Part shown: positions 49,117 to 58,397 of the stretch, one piece after another
How the letters are laid out: the number at the start of each line of letters is the position of its first letter
Position numbering within the stretch: position 1 is the first letter of the stretch
Source: Streptomyces platensis
GTDB lineage: Bacteria; Actinomycetota; Actinomycetes; Streptomycetales; Streptomycetaceae
Assembly: GCF_008704855.1 (NCBI RefSeq)
Contig: NZ_CP023691.1
Span: forward strand, 2,294,001 to 2,358,000
Reading direction: 5' to 3'
DNA length: 64,000 nt
The notes under the pieces: generated by a model
What the model was told of the DNA's origin: nothing
The model's database searches: none
Seen by the model: the letters and a program-made list of their open reading frames with translations, nothing else
Translations under genes and position numbers: made by a program

Positions 49117-49397
49117 GCGCCGTCCTCCCGTACCCGCTCGATGTACGACTCCCAGAGGTCGACCGTGACCTCGTGACCGCCCTCGCCCCACAGATCACCC
49201 GCGGCGAAGGCCACGGTGTAGACGGGCTCGACGCGTGGTTCGGCGATGCCCGCCGCGCACTCGTCGGCGAGCGCCCAGCGCCCCTGGCACTCGACGATCC
49301 GCCCCACCTGGCCGCGCACATACCGCGGCACCCGGGTGTGCCCCTCCGGGTCGACGGCGCGCACCCGCACCCGCTCCCCCGCCCGGAAGTCAGCCAT
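49113..49397 (-). CDS. Nitrile hydratase beta subunit, C-terminal domain as separate protein
   Basis: A 94-residue SH3-like barrel matching only the C-terminal half of ordinary nitrile hydratase beta chains: FRAGERVRVRAVDPEGHTR, PRYVRGQVGRIV, and a typical DLWGEGG...VDLWESYIE end. The N-terminal half is encoded by the preceding gene in a different frame, overlapping by eight bases, so the chain is split into two polypeptides as in three-subunit enzymes (thiocyanate hydrolase, toyocamycin nitrile hydratase). Confidence 0.9.
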   Translation of the reverse strand: MADFRAGERVRVRAVDPEGHTRVPRYVRGQVGRIVECQGRWALADECAAGIAEPRVEPVYTVAFAAGDLWGEGGHEVTVDLWESYIERVREDGA

Positions 49398-49659
49398 CGC
49401 CGAGCAGCCCCCGTTCGGCGAGCAGCGTCTCGATCGCGTGCAGCCAGCGCTCGTAGTACGACGCCGCCAGATACTCCTGCGGGGCCATCCGCTCGACGGC
49501 GTCCCGGAACTGGTCGAGCCGGTAGACCCCGTTCCGCACCAGCACGGCGTTCAGCGCGAAGACCCGCGCCTCCCAGTCCGCATGGAACGGCGGCTCGTCC
49601 GCCTCGATCTCCAGGGCCCCGAACCCGGCCTGGCCACCCACATCGTTGACACGGCTCAT
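49390..49659 (-). CDS. Nitrile hydratase beta subunit, N-terminal domain as separate protein
   Basis: An 89-residue helical protein: SRVNDVGGQAGFG corresponds to the N-terminal arm of nitrile hydratase beta, followed by FHADWEARVFALN and ASYYERWLHAIETLLAERG. Gene order beta-N, beta-C, alpha matches the scnB-scnA-scnC order I recall for thiocyanate hydrolase. TAGGCT six bases before the ATG gives the three genes their own leaderless promoter, independent of hisF 26 bases upstream. Confidence 0.9.
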   Translation of the reverse strand: MSRVNDVGGQAGFGALEIEADEPPFHADWEARVFALNAVLVRNGVYRLDQFRDAVERMAPQEYLAASYYERWLHAIETLLAERGLLGDG

Positions 49660-49665
49660 GGCCCG

Positions 49666-49671
49666 AGCCTA
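49666..49671 (-). promoter_or_regulatory. -10 box for nitrile-hydratase-like operon
   Basis: TAGGCT on the minus strand, six bases before the ATG at 49659 and just after the hisF stop. Confidence 0.5.
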
Positions 49672-49685
49672 GGCCCGCACCGCCG

Positions 49686-50450
49686 TCAGCGCACGGGGTG
49701 ACCCGCTCCCCGCAGGGCGTCCTTGACCTGGGAGATGCGCAGATCGCCGAAGTGGAAGACGGAGGCGGCCAGCACCGCGTCGGCGCCGGCGGCGACGGCC
49801 GGGGCGAAGTCGTCCAGCGTGCCGGCGCCGCCGGAGGCGATCACCGGGATGGTGACGTGCTTGCGGACCGCCTCGATCATCGCCACGTCGTAGCCGTCCT
49901 TGGTGCCGTCGGCGTCCATGGAGTTCAGCAGGATCTCGCCGGCGCCCAGCTCGGCGGCGCGGTGGGCCCATTCGACGGCGTCGATACCGGTGCCGCGTCG
50001 GCCGCCGTGGGTGGTGACCTCGTAGCCGGACGGGGTGCCCGCGTCGGTACGGCGGGCGTCGACCGAGAGGACCAGGACCTGGCTGCCGAAGCGCTCGGCG
50101 ATCTCGCGGATCACGTCGGGGCGGGCGATGGCGGCGGTGTTGACCCCGACCTTGTCGGCGCCGGCCCGCAGCAGCTTGTCGACGTCCTCGGGCGTGCGGA
50201 CGCCGCCGCCGACGGTCAGCGGGATGAAGACCTGCTCGGCGGTGCGGCGGACCACGTCATAGGTGGTCTCGCGGTTGCCGGAGGAGGCGGTGATGTCGAG
50301 GAAGGTCAGCTCGTCGGCGCCCTCGTCCCCGTAGATCTTCGCCATCTCGACGGGGTCGCCGGCGTCCCGCAGGTTCTGGAAGTTGACGCCCTTGACGACC
50401 CGGCCGTTGTCGACGTCCAGGCAAGGGATGACTCGGACCGCCAGGGTCAT
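49686..50450 (-). CDS. hisF: Imidazole glycerol phosphate synthase, cyclase subunit
   Basis: A 254-residue TIM barrel that uses ammonia from HisH to make imidazole glycerol phosphate and AICAR. The catalytic Asp residues lie in [15 protein letters not shown] and [22 protein letters not shown] and [11 protein letters not shown] bind phosphate. Its ATG overlaps the ridA stop by four bases. Confidence 0.97.
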   Translation of the reverse strand: MTLAVRVIPCLDVDNGRVVKGVNFQNLRDAGDPVEMAKIYGDEGADELTFLDITASSGNRETTYDVVRRTAEQVFIPLTVGGGVRTPEDVDKLLRAGADKVGVNTAAIARPDVIREIAERFGSQVLVLSVDARRTDAGTPSGYEVTTHGGRRGTGIDAVEWAHRAAELGAGEILLNSMDADGTKDGYDVAMIEAVRKHVTIPVIASGGAGTLDDFAPAVAAGADAVLAASVFHFGDLRISQVKDALRGAGHPVR

Positions 50451-50857
50451 GTCGCTTCAGGCCTCTCTGACATTTCTCGGAAAGCTTCCAGTTCCACTTC
50501 GACCAGGACGCGGGAGTCGACGAAGCCGGAGACCACGACCAGGGTCGAGGCCGGCGGCGCCGCGGCGAACAGCTCCCGGTGGGCGCGGCCGGCCGCGTCC
50601 ACGTCGCGCAGATGGGTGAGGTACAGACGGGTGCGGAGGACCGCTTCGGCGCCGAGGCCGAAGGGGGTGAGGGCCTCCAGGGCGTTGGCGAGGGCGACCT
50701 TGGTCTGCACATAGGGGTCGCCCTCCCCCTGGAGGACGCCGTCGATCAGCGGCATCGTGCCGGCGACCAGGACCCGGTCGCCGGCCGCCACGGCGCGTGC
50801 GAAGCCGATCTTCTCTTCCCAGGGACCGCCGGTCCGTACGCGCTCGATGGTCATCAC
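50447..50857 (-). CDS. RidA/YjgF-family protein
   Basis: A 136-residue protein of the RidA fold, members of which deaminate reactive enamine/imine intermediates. [20 protein letters not shown] is the N-terminal strand pair, and [12 protein letters not shown] the C-terminal motif carrying the key Arg and Glu. Position inside the his operon, between priA and hisF, suggests clean-up of a reactive intermediate, but that is inference. Confidence 0.9.
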   Translation of the reverse strand: MMTIERVRTGGPWEEKIGFARAVAAGDRVLVAGTMPLIDGVLQGEGDPYVQTKVALANALEALTPFGLGAEAVLRTRLYLTHLRDVDAAGRAHRELFAAAPPASTLVVVSGFVDSRVLVEVELEAFREMSERPEAT

Positions 50858-50875
50858 GCCGCCTTTCGTCCGCTG

Positions 50876-51598
50876 TTACGACACTGCCGCCAGCGCCTCT
50901 TCGAGGGTGAACGCCTTCGCATAGAGCGCCTTGCCGACGATCGCGCCCTCGACACCTTCCGGCACCAGCGTGGCCAGCGCCCGCAGGTCGTCGAGCGAGG
51001 ACACGCCGCCGGAGGCGACCACGGGCCGGTCGGTGGCCGCGCAGACGTTCCGCAGCAGTTCGAGGTTGGGGCCCTGGAGGGTGCCGTCCTTGTTGATGTC
51101 GGTGACGACATAGCGGGCGCAGCCCTCGGCGTCGAGCCGGGCCAGCGTCTCGTAGAGGTCGCCGCCGTCGCGGGTCCAGCCGCGGCCGCGCAGCGTCGTC
51201 CCGCGCACGTCCAGACCGACCGCGATCTGGTCCCCGTGCTCGGCGATGACCTTGGCGACCCATTCGGGGGTCTCCAGCGCGGCGGTGCCCAGGTTGACCC
51301 GGCGGCAGCCGGTGGCGAGGGCGGCGGCGAGCGTGTCGTCGTCGCGGATGCCGCCGGACAGCTCGACCTTGATGTCCATGGAGCGGGCGACCTCGGCGAT
51401 CTGCGCCCGGTTGTCGCCGGTGCCGAAGGCCGCGTCGAGGTCGACGAGATGCAGCCATTCGGCGCCGGACCGCTGCCAGGCGAGGGCCGCCTCCAGCGGG
51501 TCGCCGTAGGAGGTCTCGGAGCCGGACTCGCCGTGGACGAGGCGGACGGCCTGGCCGTCGCGGACATCGACGGCGGGGAGGAGTTCGAGCTTCGGCAT
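50876..51598 (-). CDS. priA: PriA, dual HisA/TrpF phosphoribosyl isomerase
   Basis: A 240-residue TIM barrel performing the Amadori isomerisation of ProFAR (histidine path) and, in actinomycetes lacking trpF, of PRA (tryptophan path). The catalytic aspartates are in [15 protein letters not shown] and [25 protein letters not shown] and [11 protein letters not shown] bind phosphate. No trpF is found among the trp genes here, supporting the dual role. ATG at 51598. Confidence 0.95.
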   Translation of the reverse strand: MPKLELLPAVDVRDGQAVRLVHGESGSETSYGDPLEAALAWQRSGAEWLHLVDLDAAFGTGDNRAQIAEVARSMDIKVELSGGIRDDDTLAAALATGCRRVNLGTAALETPEWVAKVIAEHGDQIAVGLDVRGTTLRGRGWTRDGGDLYETLARLDAEGCARYVVTDINKDGTLQGPNLELLRNVCAATDRPVVASGGVSSLDDLRALATLVPEGVEGAIVGKALYAKAFTLEEALAAVS

Positions 51599-51606
51599 CA
51601 GGGGGC

Positions 51607-52263
51607 TCACAGGGTGTTGATCCAGTTGGTCAGGAGCTGGGCGCCGGCGTCGCCGGACTTCTCGGGGTGGAACTGGGTGGCCCACAGCGGGCCGTTCTCG
51701 ACCGCGGCCACGAAGGGCGCGCCATGCGTGGCCCAGGTGACCTTGGGCGCGGCGATGTGCGGGTTGCCGACCTCCAGCTCCCAGTCGTGCACCGCGTAGG
51801 AGTGCACGAAGTAGTAGCGGGCGTCGGCGGGCAGACCGGCGAAGAGCTGTGAGCCCTCGGCGGCCTCGACGGTGTTCCAGCCCATGTGCGGGACGATGTC
51901 GGCCTTGAGCGGGCCGACCGTGCCGGGCCACTCGTCCAGGCCCTCGGTCTCCACACCGTGCTCGATGCCACGGCCGAAGAGGATCTGCATGCCGACGCAG
52001 ATGCCCATGACGGGGCGGCCGCCGGCCAGCCGGCGGCCCACCAGCCAGTCACCGCGGGCCTCCTTCAGCCCGGCCATACAGGCGGCGAACGCGCCGACGC
52101 CGGGGACCAGCAGCCCCTCGGCGTTCATCGCCCGGTCGAAGTCCCGGGTGATCTCCACATCGGCGCCGACGTGCGCCAGGGCGCGCTCCGCGGAGCGGAC
52201 GTTGCCGAAGCCGTAGTCGAGGACGACGACCTTCTTACGGGGTGCCGAGGCGGTCAATTCCAT
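51607..52263 (-). CDS. hisH: Imidazole glycerol phosphate synthase, glutaminase subunit
   Basis: A 218-residue class I amidotransferase: [14 protein letters not shown], the nucleophile Cys in [11 protein letters not shown], and the catalytic His and Glu in [12 protein letters not shown]. It delivers ammonia to HisF. The start is ambiguous: GGAGG sits one base from the ATG at 52263 but seven bases from the in-frame TTG at 52257, which may be the real start. The upstream 54-residue membrane ORF overlaps this start by ten bases, so translation is likely coupled. Confidence 0.95.
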   Translation of the reverse strand: MELTASAPRKKVVVLDYGFGNVRSAERALAHVGADVEITRDFDRAMNAEGLLVPGVGAFAACMAGLKEARGDWLVGRRLAGGRPVMGICVGMQILFGRGIEHGVETEGLDEWPGTVGPLKADIVPHMGWNTVEAAEGSQLFAGLPADARYYFVHSYAVHDWELEVGNPHIAAPKVTWATHGAPFVAAVENGPLWATQFHPEKSGDAGAQLLTNWINTL

Positions 52264-52418
52264 ACCTCCAACCGGAGCACACCGGCGGCCAGACACAGCG
52301 CCGATCCCACGGACAACAGCACGATCAGGCCCTTGGGCAGCTGCTGCTTCCAGAAGGAGTAGACGCCGCCGAGGAGGAAGAGCCCGAGCAGGATGAAGAC
52401 GGTGGAGAGACCGTTCAC
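52254..52418 (-). CDS. Small two-helix membrane protein between hisB and hisH
   Basis: A 54-residue ORF starting at GTG three bases after the hisB stop: [20 protein letters not shown], then FWKQQLPKG, then a second hydrophobic helix and RLEVWN. Two membrane helices with a short basic loop (WKQQLPKG) are clear. It ends inside the hisH start region. Similar tiny proteins occur at this position in other Streptomyces as I recall; function unknown. Confidence 0.75.
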   Translation of the reverse strand: MNGLSTVFILLGLFLLGGVYSFWKQQLPKGLIVLLSVGSALCLAAGVLRLEVWN

Positions 52419-52421
52419 GGG

Positions 52422-53015
52422 CTACAGGGCTCCCTTGGTGGACGGGATGATGCCGGCCGCCCGCGGGTCGCGCTCGCTGGCGTAGCGCAGCGCCCGGGCC
52501 AGCGCCTTGAACTGGCACTCCACGATGTGGTGGGCGTTGCGGCCGTACGGCACGTGGATGTGCAGCGCTACCTGGGCCTGGGCGACGAAGGACTCGAAGA
52601 TGTGCCGGGTCATCGTCGTGTCGTAGGAGCCGATCATCGGCGCCATGTTCTCCGGCTCGGTGTGCACCAGATACGGGCGGCCGGAGAGGTCGACGGTCAC
52701 CTGGGCCAGCGACTCGTCCAGCGGGACGGTGCAGTTGCCGAAGCGGTAGATCCCGGACTTGTCACCGAGCGCCTGCTTGAAGGCGGCACCCAGGGCGAGG
52801 GCGGTGTCCTCGATGGTGTGGTGGGTGTCGATGTGCAGATCGCCGTCGGTCTTGACCTTGAGGTCGAACAGACCGTGCCGGCCGAGCTGGTCGAGCATGT
52901 GGTCGTAGAAGCCGACACCGGTCGACACGTCCACGTCGCCCCGGCCGTCGAGATCGATCTCGACGAGCACGGACGTTTCCTTCGTCGTGCGCTCCACGCG
53001 TCCTACGCGGGTCAT
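52422..53015 (-). CDS. hisB: Imidazoleglycerol-phosphate dehydratase
   Basis: A 197-residue monofunctional dehydratase (no phosphatase domain). [46 protein letters not shown] and [15 protein letters not shown] carry the histidines and glutamates that bind two Mn ions. Its ATG overlaps the hisC stop by four bases. Confidence 0.97.
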   Translation of the reverse strand: MTRVGRVERTTKETSVLVEIDLDGRGDVDVSTGVGFYDHMLDQLGRHGLFDLKVKTDGDLHIDTHHTIEDTALALGAAFKQALGDKSGIYRFGNCTVPLDESLAQVTVDLSGRPYLVHTEPENMAPMIGSYDTTMTRHIFESFVAQAQVALHIHVPYGRNAHHIVECQFKALARALRYASERDPRAAGIIPSTKGAL

Positions 53016-54142
53016 CGCTTGCTCTCCTTCAGTACTGCGCGAACCGCGTCGAGGAACGCGTCGTTCTCGGCCGGGGTGCCGGCGGTGACCCGCAGCCAGC
53101 CCGGTACGCCGTTGTCACGGACCAGCACGCCGTGGTCGAGGATCGCCTGCCAGGTGGCGTGGGAATCCTCGAAGAGGCCGAACTGCACGAAGTTGGCGTC
53201 GGAGTCGACGACCTGGCAGCCGGCCGCCCGCAGCTCGGTGACCAGGCGGTCCCGCTCGGTCTTGAGCTGCTCGACATACTTCAGGAGCGTCTCGGTGTGC
53301 TCCAGCGCGGCCAGCGCGGTGGCCTGGGTGACGGACGAGAGGTGGTACGGGAGCCGGACCAGCTGGACGGCGTCGACCACGGCGGGGTCGGCGGCCAGAT
53401 AGCCCAGCCGCAGCCCGGCGGCGCCGAAGGCCTTGGACATCGTCCGGGTGACCACCAGATTCGGCCGGCCCGCGAGCAGCGGCAGCAGCGAGGGCCGGTG
53501 GCTGAACTCGCCGTAGGCCTCGTCGACCACCACCAGGGCCCCGGCCCCGTCGGCGCGGGCCGCCTGCGCCGCCTCGTACAGCGCGAGCACGGTGGCGGCC
53601 TCGACGGCGGTGCCGGTGGGGTTGTTCGGCGAGCAGATGAAGACCACGTCGGGCCGCCGCTCGGCGATGACCGCCGTGGCCGCCTCGACGTCGATGGTGA
53701 AGTCGTCGTTGCGCGGGCCGGAGCTCCAGCCGGTGCCGGTGCCGCGGGAGATCAGCCCGTGCATCGAGTACGACGGCTCGAAGCCGAGGGCGGTACGGCC
53801 GGGGCCGGCGAAGGTCTGGAGCAGCTGCTGGATGACCTCGTTGGAGCCGTTGGCGGCCCATACGTGGTCCTTGGTGACCTCGTGGCCGGCGGTGTGGGTG
53901 AGGTAGCGGGCCAGTTCGGTGCGCAGCTCGACCGCGTCCCGGTCGGGGTAGCGGTTGAGCTGCCGGGCGGCCTCGGTCACCCGCTCGGCGATCCGCCGGA
54001 CCAGCGGCTCGGGCAGCGGGTAGGGGTTCTCGTTGGTGTTCAGCCGCACCGGGACGTCCAGCTGCGGCGCGCCGTAGGGCGACTTGCCGCGCAGCTCGTC
54101 CCGGATGGGGAGATCGTCAATACGGGTCACGTGGCTGCTCAC
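53012..54142 (-). CDS. hisC: Histidinol-phosphate aminotransferase
   Basis: A 376-residue fold-type I PLP aminotransferase converting imidazole acetol phosphate to histidinol phosphate. [47 protein letters not shown] and the PLP lysine in [16 protein letters not shown] are conserved. Four-base overlaps with both hisD and hisB. Confidence 0.97.
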   Translation of the reverse strand: MSSHVTRIDDLPIRDELRGKSPYGAPQLDVPVRLNTNENPYPLPEPLVRRIAERVTEAARQLNRYPDRDAVELRTELARYLTHTAGHEVTKDHVWAANGSNEVIQQLLQTFAGPGRTALGFEPSYSMHGLISRGTGTGWSSGPRNDDFTIDVEAATAVIAERRPDVVFICSPNNPTGTAVEAATVLALYEAAQAARADGAGALVVVDEAYGEFSHRPSLLPLLAGRPNLVVTRTMSKAFGAAGLRLGYLAADPAVVDAVQLVRLPYHLSSVTQATALAALEHTETLLKYVEQLKTERDRLVTELRAAGCQVVDSDANFVQFGLFEDSHATWQAILDHGVLVRDNGVPGWLRVTAGTPAENDAFLDAVRAVLKESKR

Positions 54143-55461
54143 TTGCTCTGCGGGACCTTCCAGTCGAACCTGGCCTTCAGCGCGGCGCCATGGGCCGGGA
54201 GGTCCTCGGCCTCGGCGAGGGTCACCACATGGTGGGTGACCTCGGCCAGCGCGTCACGCGAGTAGTCCACGACATGGATGCCGCGCAGGAAGGACTGCAC
54301 GGACAGGCCGGAGGAGTGGCAGGCGCAGCCGCCGGTGGGCAGCACGTGGTTGGAGCCGGCGCAGTAGTCGCCGAGCGAGACCGGGGCGTACGGGCCGACG
54401 AAGACCGCGCCGGCGTTGCGGACCCGGGCGGCGACGGCGGTGGCGTCGGCGGTCTGGATCTCCAGGTGTTCGGCGCCGTAGGCGTCCACGACCCGCAGGC
54501 CCTCGTCGATGCCGTCGACGAGGACGGTCGCGGACTGCCGGCCGCCCAGCGCCTCGGTGATCCGCTCGATGTGCTTGGTGGCCGCGACCTGCCGCTTGAG
54601 GGCTTCGTCGACGGCGTCGGCGAGCTCGGCGGAGTCGGTGACCAGCACGGCGGCGGCGAGGGTGTCGTGCTCGGCCTGGCTGATCAGGTCGGCGGCGACG
54701 TGCTCGGGGTCGGCGGTGGCGTCCGCGAGGACCGCGATCTCGGTGGGGCCGGCCTCGGCGTCGATACCGATCCGGCCCTTGAGCAGGCGCTTGGCGGAGG
54801 CGACGTAGATGTTGCCGGGGCCGGTGACGAGGTTGACCGGCAGGCACTCGTCGGTGCCGTAGGCGAACATCGCGATGGCCTGGGCGCCGCCGGCCGCGTA
54901 GACCTCGTCGACGCCGAGCAGGGCGCAGGCGGCGAGGATGGTCGGGTGCGGGCGGCCGCCGAACTCCTTCTGCGGCGGGGAGGTCACGGCGATGCCCTCG
55001 ACACCGGCTTCCTGCGCCGGGACCACGTTCATGACCACGGAGGACGGGTAGACCGCGAGTCCGCCGGGGACATAGAGGCCCACCCGCTCGACCGGCACCC
55101 AGCGTTCGGTGACCGTGCCGCCGGGGACGACCTTGGTGGTCACGTCCGTGCGGCGCTGTTCGCGGTGGACGATCCGGGCGCGCCGGATGGACTCCTCCAG
55201 GGCGGCGCGCACGGCCGGGTCGAGCCCGTCGAGCGCGTCCCGCAGGGCCTCGGCGGGCACCCGTACCCGCTCGATCTCCACACCGTCGAACCGCCGCGCG
55301 TAATCGATCAGCGCCGCGGTGCCCCGATGGCGTACGTCCTCGCAGATGGGCCGCACCTTCTCCAGGGCGGCTTCCACGTCGAACTCGGCACGGGGCAGCA
55401 GGTCGCGCAGGGCGCCGCCCTCGGGAAGGGCGTCACCGCGCAGATCGATTCGGGAGATCAC
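54139..55461 (-). CDS. hisD: Histidinol dehydrogenase
   Basis: A 440-residue zinc/NAD enzyme catalysing the last two steps of histidine synthesis. [63 protein letters not shown], and the zinc region [20 protein letters not shown] are present. First gene of the his operon. It starts at a GTG; GACACT lies six bases upstream, suggesting a leaderless transcript, and a 17-bp palindrome lies 41 bp upstream. Confidence 0.97.
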   Translation of the reverse strand: MISRIDLRGDALPEGGALRDLLPRAEFDVEAALEKVRPICEDVRHRGTAALIDYARRFDGVEIERVRVPAEALRDALDGLDPAVRAALEESIRRARIVHREQRRTDVTTKVVPGGTVTERWVPVERVGLYVPGGLAVYPSSVVMNVVPAQEAGVEGIAVTSPPQKEFGGRPHPTILAACALLGVDEVYAAGGAQAIAMFAYGTDECLPVNLVTGPGNIYVASAKRLLKGRIGIDAEAGPTEIAVLADATADPEHVAADLISQAEHDTLAAAVLVTDSAELADAVDEALKRQVAATKHIERITEALGGRQSATVLVDGIDEGLRVVDAYGAEHLEIQTADATAVAARVRNAGAVFVGPYAPVSLGDYCAGSNHVLPTGGCACHSSGLSVQSFLRGIHVVDYSRDALAEVTHHVVTLAEAEDLPAHGAALKARFDWKVPQSK

Positions 55462-55501
55462 TCCCCCAGTGTCTCAGACCCGCTCCGGCGCCCGAGCGGC
55501 C

Positions 55502-55518
55502 GTATCACTCAGTGATAC
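55502..55518. promoter_or_regulatory. 17-bp perfect palindrome upstream of hisD
   Basis: GTATCACT-C-AGTGATAC is a perfect dyad with 8-bp arms and is AT-rich for this DNA. It lies where the hisD -35 region would be and about 200 bases from the divergent gene at 55725. Looks like an operator for a dimeric repressor; no regulator gene is adjacent. Confidence 0.65.
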
Positions 55519-55724
55519 ACAGCGGAGCACACCCCGGACGCACCGTGACCCGGCCGTTCGAAGTTGACCGGAGTTGGCCCTGACCGCGCGTGTTCAAGCA
55601 GTCACGGGGCGGGCAAGGGCCTCACGACGGCGTACGGGGAGACCTGCGGGACGCAACACGACCAGTGCACGAATTGCGTCCGAACAGGTTGCGACACACC
55701 ACGGGAGAGCAAGGGGGACCCACA

Positions 55725-57326
55725 GTGACCGAACCCGCGGACGGCGACGCGCCGGCCGAGCTACAGCTGACCTCCGCGGAATGGAGCATGTGGCAGGCCT
55801 TCCGCAACGGCAGCACCTGCGATCTGCACATCGGCGATCCGGCCAGGGACGATCCGCACGGGCAGCATCTGTGGGGCCCGGAGCGCCGGGTGCGGGCCCG
55901 GGTCGTGGCACTGCTGCTGCTCGACGGGCCGCCCGCGCAACCCGGCCGGGTCTCCGCGCTCAAGCTCACCGGCGCGTACATCACGGACACTCTCGACGTT
56001 GCGGGCGGCACGATCAAGCCATTCGTGGAGCTGCGGGACTGCCGCTTCGAGGCCGAGGTGGTGCTCCCCGAGAGCCGCTTCACCACCCTGCGGCTGGTGA
56101 ACTGCGCGATACCCCGGGTGGAGGCGGCCCGGCTGCACACCGAGGGCGATCTCCATCTGCCGCGCTGCGTGGTGAACTCCGGCATCCGGCTCACCGACGC
56201 CCACATAGGCACCGACCTGATGCTCAATCAGACCGTGGTGCACAAGGACCGCCAGGGCCGGTCGATCATGGCGGACGGGATGACCGTCACCCAGGACCTC
56301 CAGGCCGAGATGCTGGAGTCCTACGGGGAGCTGTCGCTGCGCGGCGCCACCATCGGGGTGTCGCTGAGCCTGCGCGGCAGCCGGCTGAGCAACCCCTTCG
56401 GCCGCCGCGCCCTGAACGCCCCGCAGCTGACCGTCGAGCGCACCCTCTATCTGACCGCCGCCGGGCTGCCCAACTCCCCGTTCTCCAGCGGCGCCACTCC
56501 CCCGTACGGCACCGCCTACACCCCCTCGCGCGGCACTCGGGTGCAGCGCTTCGAGTGCGAGGGCGGGATGCGGCTGGACGACGGGCGGTTCGGCGACGCG
56601 GTCGACTTCGAGCACGCCCGGTTCATCATGGAGTCCGACCAGGAGCTGTCGCTGCGCCGTATCCAGACGCCCGAGCTGCGGTTCCTCGGCGAGCGCCCGC
56701 AGCGCGGCCGGGTGATCCTCTCCGGCGCCCGGGTGGTCAATCTCGTCGACAAGTCGGCGAGCTGGCCGGGGCTCGGCGGCCTGTGGATGGCCGGCTTCGC
56801 CTACGAGACGCTGATCCCGCGCGGCCACTTCCCGCTCTCGCTGCGGCTCCAGTGGGTGGCCGCGGCGACCCCCGAGTACGCGCCCGAGCCGTACGAGATG
56901 CTCGCCGCCTCGCTGCGCACCACCGGTGAGGACGCCGACGCCCGCGAGGTGCTGCTGGCCAAGCAGCGGCGCCGCCGCGAGACACTGCCACTGGCCGCGA
57001 AGACCTGGGGCTTCCTCCAGGACTGGACGGTGGCCTACGGCTACCGCCCGGGGCGGGCCGCGGTGTGGATGGCCATCCTGTGGGCGATCGGCACGATCTA
57101 CTTCTCGATGTCCCCGCCACCGCCCCTCAAGACCGGCGAGGCACCGCCCTGGAATCCGTACCTCTACTCCCTCGACCTCCTGCTGCCGGTGATAGACCTC
57201 AACCAGAGCGCCGCGTGGAAACCGGGCGGCGGCGCACAGTGGGCAGCCGCGGTACTCATCCTCGCGGGCTGGGTCCTGGCCACAACGGTCGCCGCCGGCG
57301 CCTCCCGCCTGCTGCGACGCCAATAG
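55725..57326 (+). CDS. Membrane-anchored beta-solenoid-like protein
   Basis: A 533-residue protein of unknown function. After ~55 N-terminal residues, about residues 75-390 are built from repeating short units of the form L-x-G/A-x-x-I/F-x-x-x-L (LKLTGAYITDTLDV, LRGATIGVSLSLRGSRLSN, HARFIMESDQELSLRR), as in pentapeptide-like or beta-helical proteins. A helical linker with RTTGEDADAREVLLAKQRRRR follows, then two membrane helices near the C-terminus (about 440-460 and 505-525) with a short amphipathic stretch between. GTG start with AAGGGGGA upstream. Homologues are sometimes labelled membrane-associated oxidoreductase, for which I see no motif. Confidence 0.75.
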   Translation: MTEPADGDAPAELQLTSAEWSMWQAFRNGSTCDLHIGDPARDDPHGQHLWGPERRVRARVVALLLLDGPPAQPGRVSALKLTGAYITDTLDVAGGTIKPFVELRDCRFEAEVVLPESRFTTLRLVNCAIPRVEAARLHTEGDLHLPRCVVNSGIRLTDAHIGTDLMLNQTVVHKDRQGRSIMADGMTVTQDLQAEMLESYGELSLRGATIGVSLSLRGSRLSNPFGRRALNAPQLTVERTLYLTAAGLPNSPFSSGATPPYGTAYTPSRGTRVQRFECEGGMRLDDGRFGDAVDFEHARFIMESDQELSLRRIQTPELRFLGERPQRGRVILSGARVVNLVDKSASWPGLGGLWMAGFAYETLIPRGHFPLSLRLQWVAAATPEYAPEPYEMLAASLRTTGEDADAREVLLAKQRRRRETLPLAAKTWGFLQDWTVAYGYRPGRAAVWMAILWAIGTIYFSMSPPPPLKTGEAPPWNPYLYSLDLLLPVIDLNQSAAWKPGGGAQWAAAVLILAGWVLATTVAAGASRLLRRQ

Positions 57327-57406
57327 CCAGTTCCCTACGACCGACAACCCGCACCGGACCACCTACGCCCACCCCCACCGGCCTTCTCCCCCACCCACCC
57401 ACGGGA

Positions 57407-57483
57407 GGTGACGGGCCGGAGGGGTAGGGGTGTGGGACGTAAAGCGAAGCAGTCCCACACCCCTACCCCGGAGGCCCGTCACC
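57407..57483. terminator. Long inverted repeat (32-bp arms) after the solenoid gene
   Basis: Arms at 57407-57438 and 57452-57483 match at 29 of 32 positions, with a 13-base loop GTAAAGCGAAGCA. The only mismatch is a GGA triplet facing GGA instead of TCC. It lies 80 bases after the solenoid gene stop and 120 before the next gene, and so is probably a terminator. Confidence 0.8.
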
Positions 57484-57590
57484 GCACCCCGACAGCCCCG
57501 CGCAGCGGACCCGGCCCGCCGCAGGCGCAACAGCGAAACGAACCACGGCGGGATTCCCGCCCACGTGGGAACACCGCCAAGCGCAGCGTC

Positions 57591-57596
57591 TAGGCT
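57591..57596 (+). promoter_or_regulatory. -10 box for leaderless Lon-domain gene
   Basis: TAGGCT ends eight bases before the GTG at 57605. Confidence 0.5.
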
Positions 57597-57604
57597 TACG
57601 GGCT

Positions 57605-58351
57605 GTGACCTCCCTGCGCCTACCGCTCTTCCCGCTGAACTCGGTGCTGTTCCCGGGACTCGTGCTCCCGCTGAACGTCTTCGAGGCGCGGTACCGGGCC
57701 ATGATGCGCGATCTGAGCGCCGTACCCGAGGACGACCGCCGCTTCGCGGTGATCGCGATCCGGGACGGCCGGGAGGTCGCCGCCACCGCCCAGGGCATGC
57801 CCGACAACACCGTCCCCGCGTCGGACGGTCCCGCGGCGGGCTTCGGTGACGACCCGGTGCAGGCGTTCCACACCGTGGGCTGTATCGCCGACGCGGCCAC
57901 CATCCGGGAGAAGTCGTCCGACGACGACACCGGCTACGAGGTCCTCGCCACCGGCACCACCCGCTTCCGGCTGCTGTCGGTGGATGCCTCGGGGCCGTAT
58001 CTGACCGGTGAGCTGGAGGAACTGGAGGACGACGACGGCGAGGGCGCCGGCGCGCTGGCCTCCGGCGTCGTACGGGCGTTCCGGACCTATCAGAAGCGGC
58101 TGGCCTGGGCGAACGAGCGGACCCTGTCGAGCGGGCAGGATCTGCCGGCCGACCCGTCCGTGCTGTCGTACCTGGTCGCCGCGGCGGCCGTGCTGGACGT
58201 GCCCGCCAAGCAGCGGCTGCTGGAGGCGCCGGACACCGCGGCCCGGCTGGCGCAGGAGCTGAAACTGCTTCGCCAGGAGTCGGCGGTGCTCGGTAAGCTC
58301 CCGTCGCTGCCGGCGGTGGATCTGACCCGGCAGCCGACCAGCCCCAACTGA
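57605..58351 (+). CDS. Lon N-terminal (substrate-binding) domain protein
   Basis: A 248-residue protein made only of the Lon substrate-binding (PUA-like plus helical) domain: LPLFPLNSVLFPGLVLPLNV followed by FEARYRAM, GCIADAATIRE and TGTTRFRLL. ATPase and protease domains are absent. Members are thought to bind misfolded or specific proteins, but their job is unclear. It begins at a GTG eight bases after TAGGCT and is followed after 46 bp by ybaK. Confidence 0.9.
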   Translation: MTSLRLPLFPLNSVLFPGLVLPLNVFEARYRAMMRDLSAVPEDDRRFAVIAIRDGREVAATAQGMPDNTVPASDGPAAGFGDDPVQAFHTVGCIADAATIREKSSDDDTGYEVLATGTTRFRLLSVDASGPYLTGELEELEDDDGEGAGALASGVVRAFRTYQKRLAWANERTLSSGQDLPADPSVLSYLVAAAAVLDVPAKQRLLEAPDTAARLAQELKLLRQESAVLGKLPSLPAVDLTRQPTSPN

Positions 58352-58397
58352 ACGAGCGGCCCCCGCTGCCGGGCCCCTGACGCGAGGCACGAAGACG

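Noticed and set aside
49113..49659. Frameshifted single nitrile hydratase beta gene
   Set aside because: Both halves have proper starts, stops and domain-complete ends, overlap by 8 bases, and match the known three-subunit arrangement, so a real split is more likely than an error.
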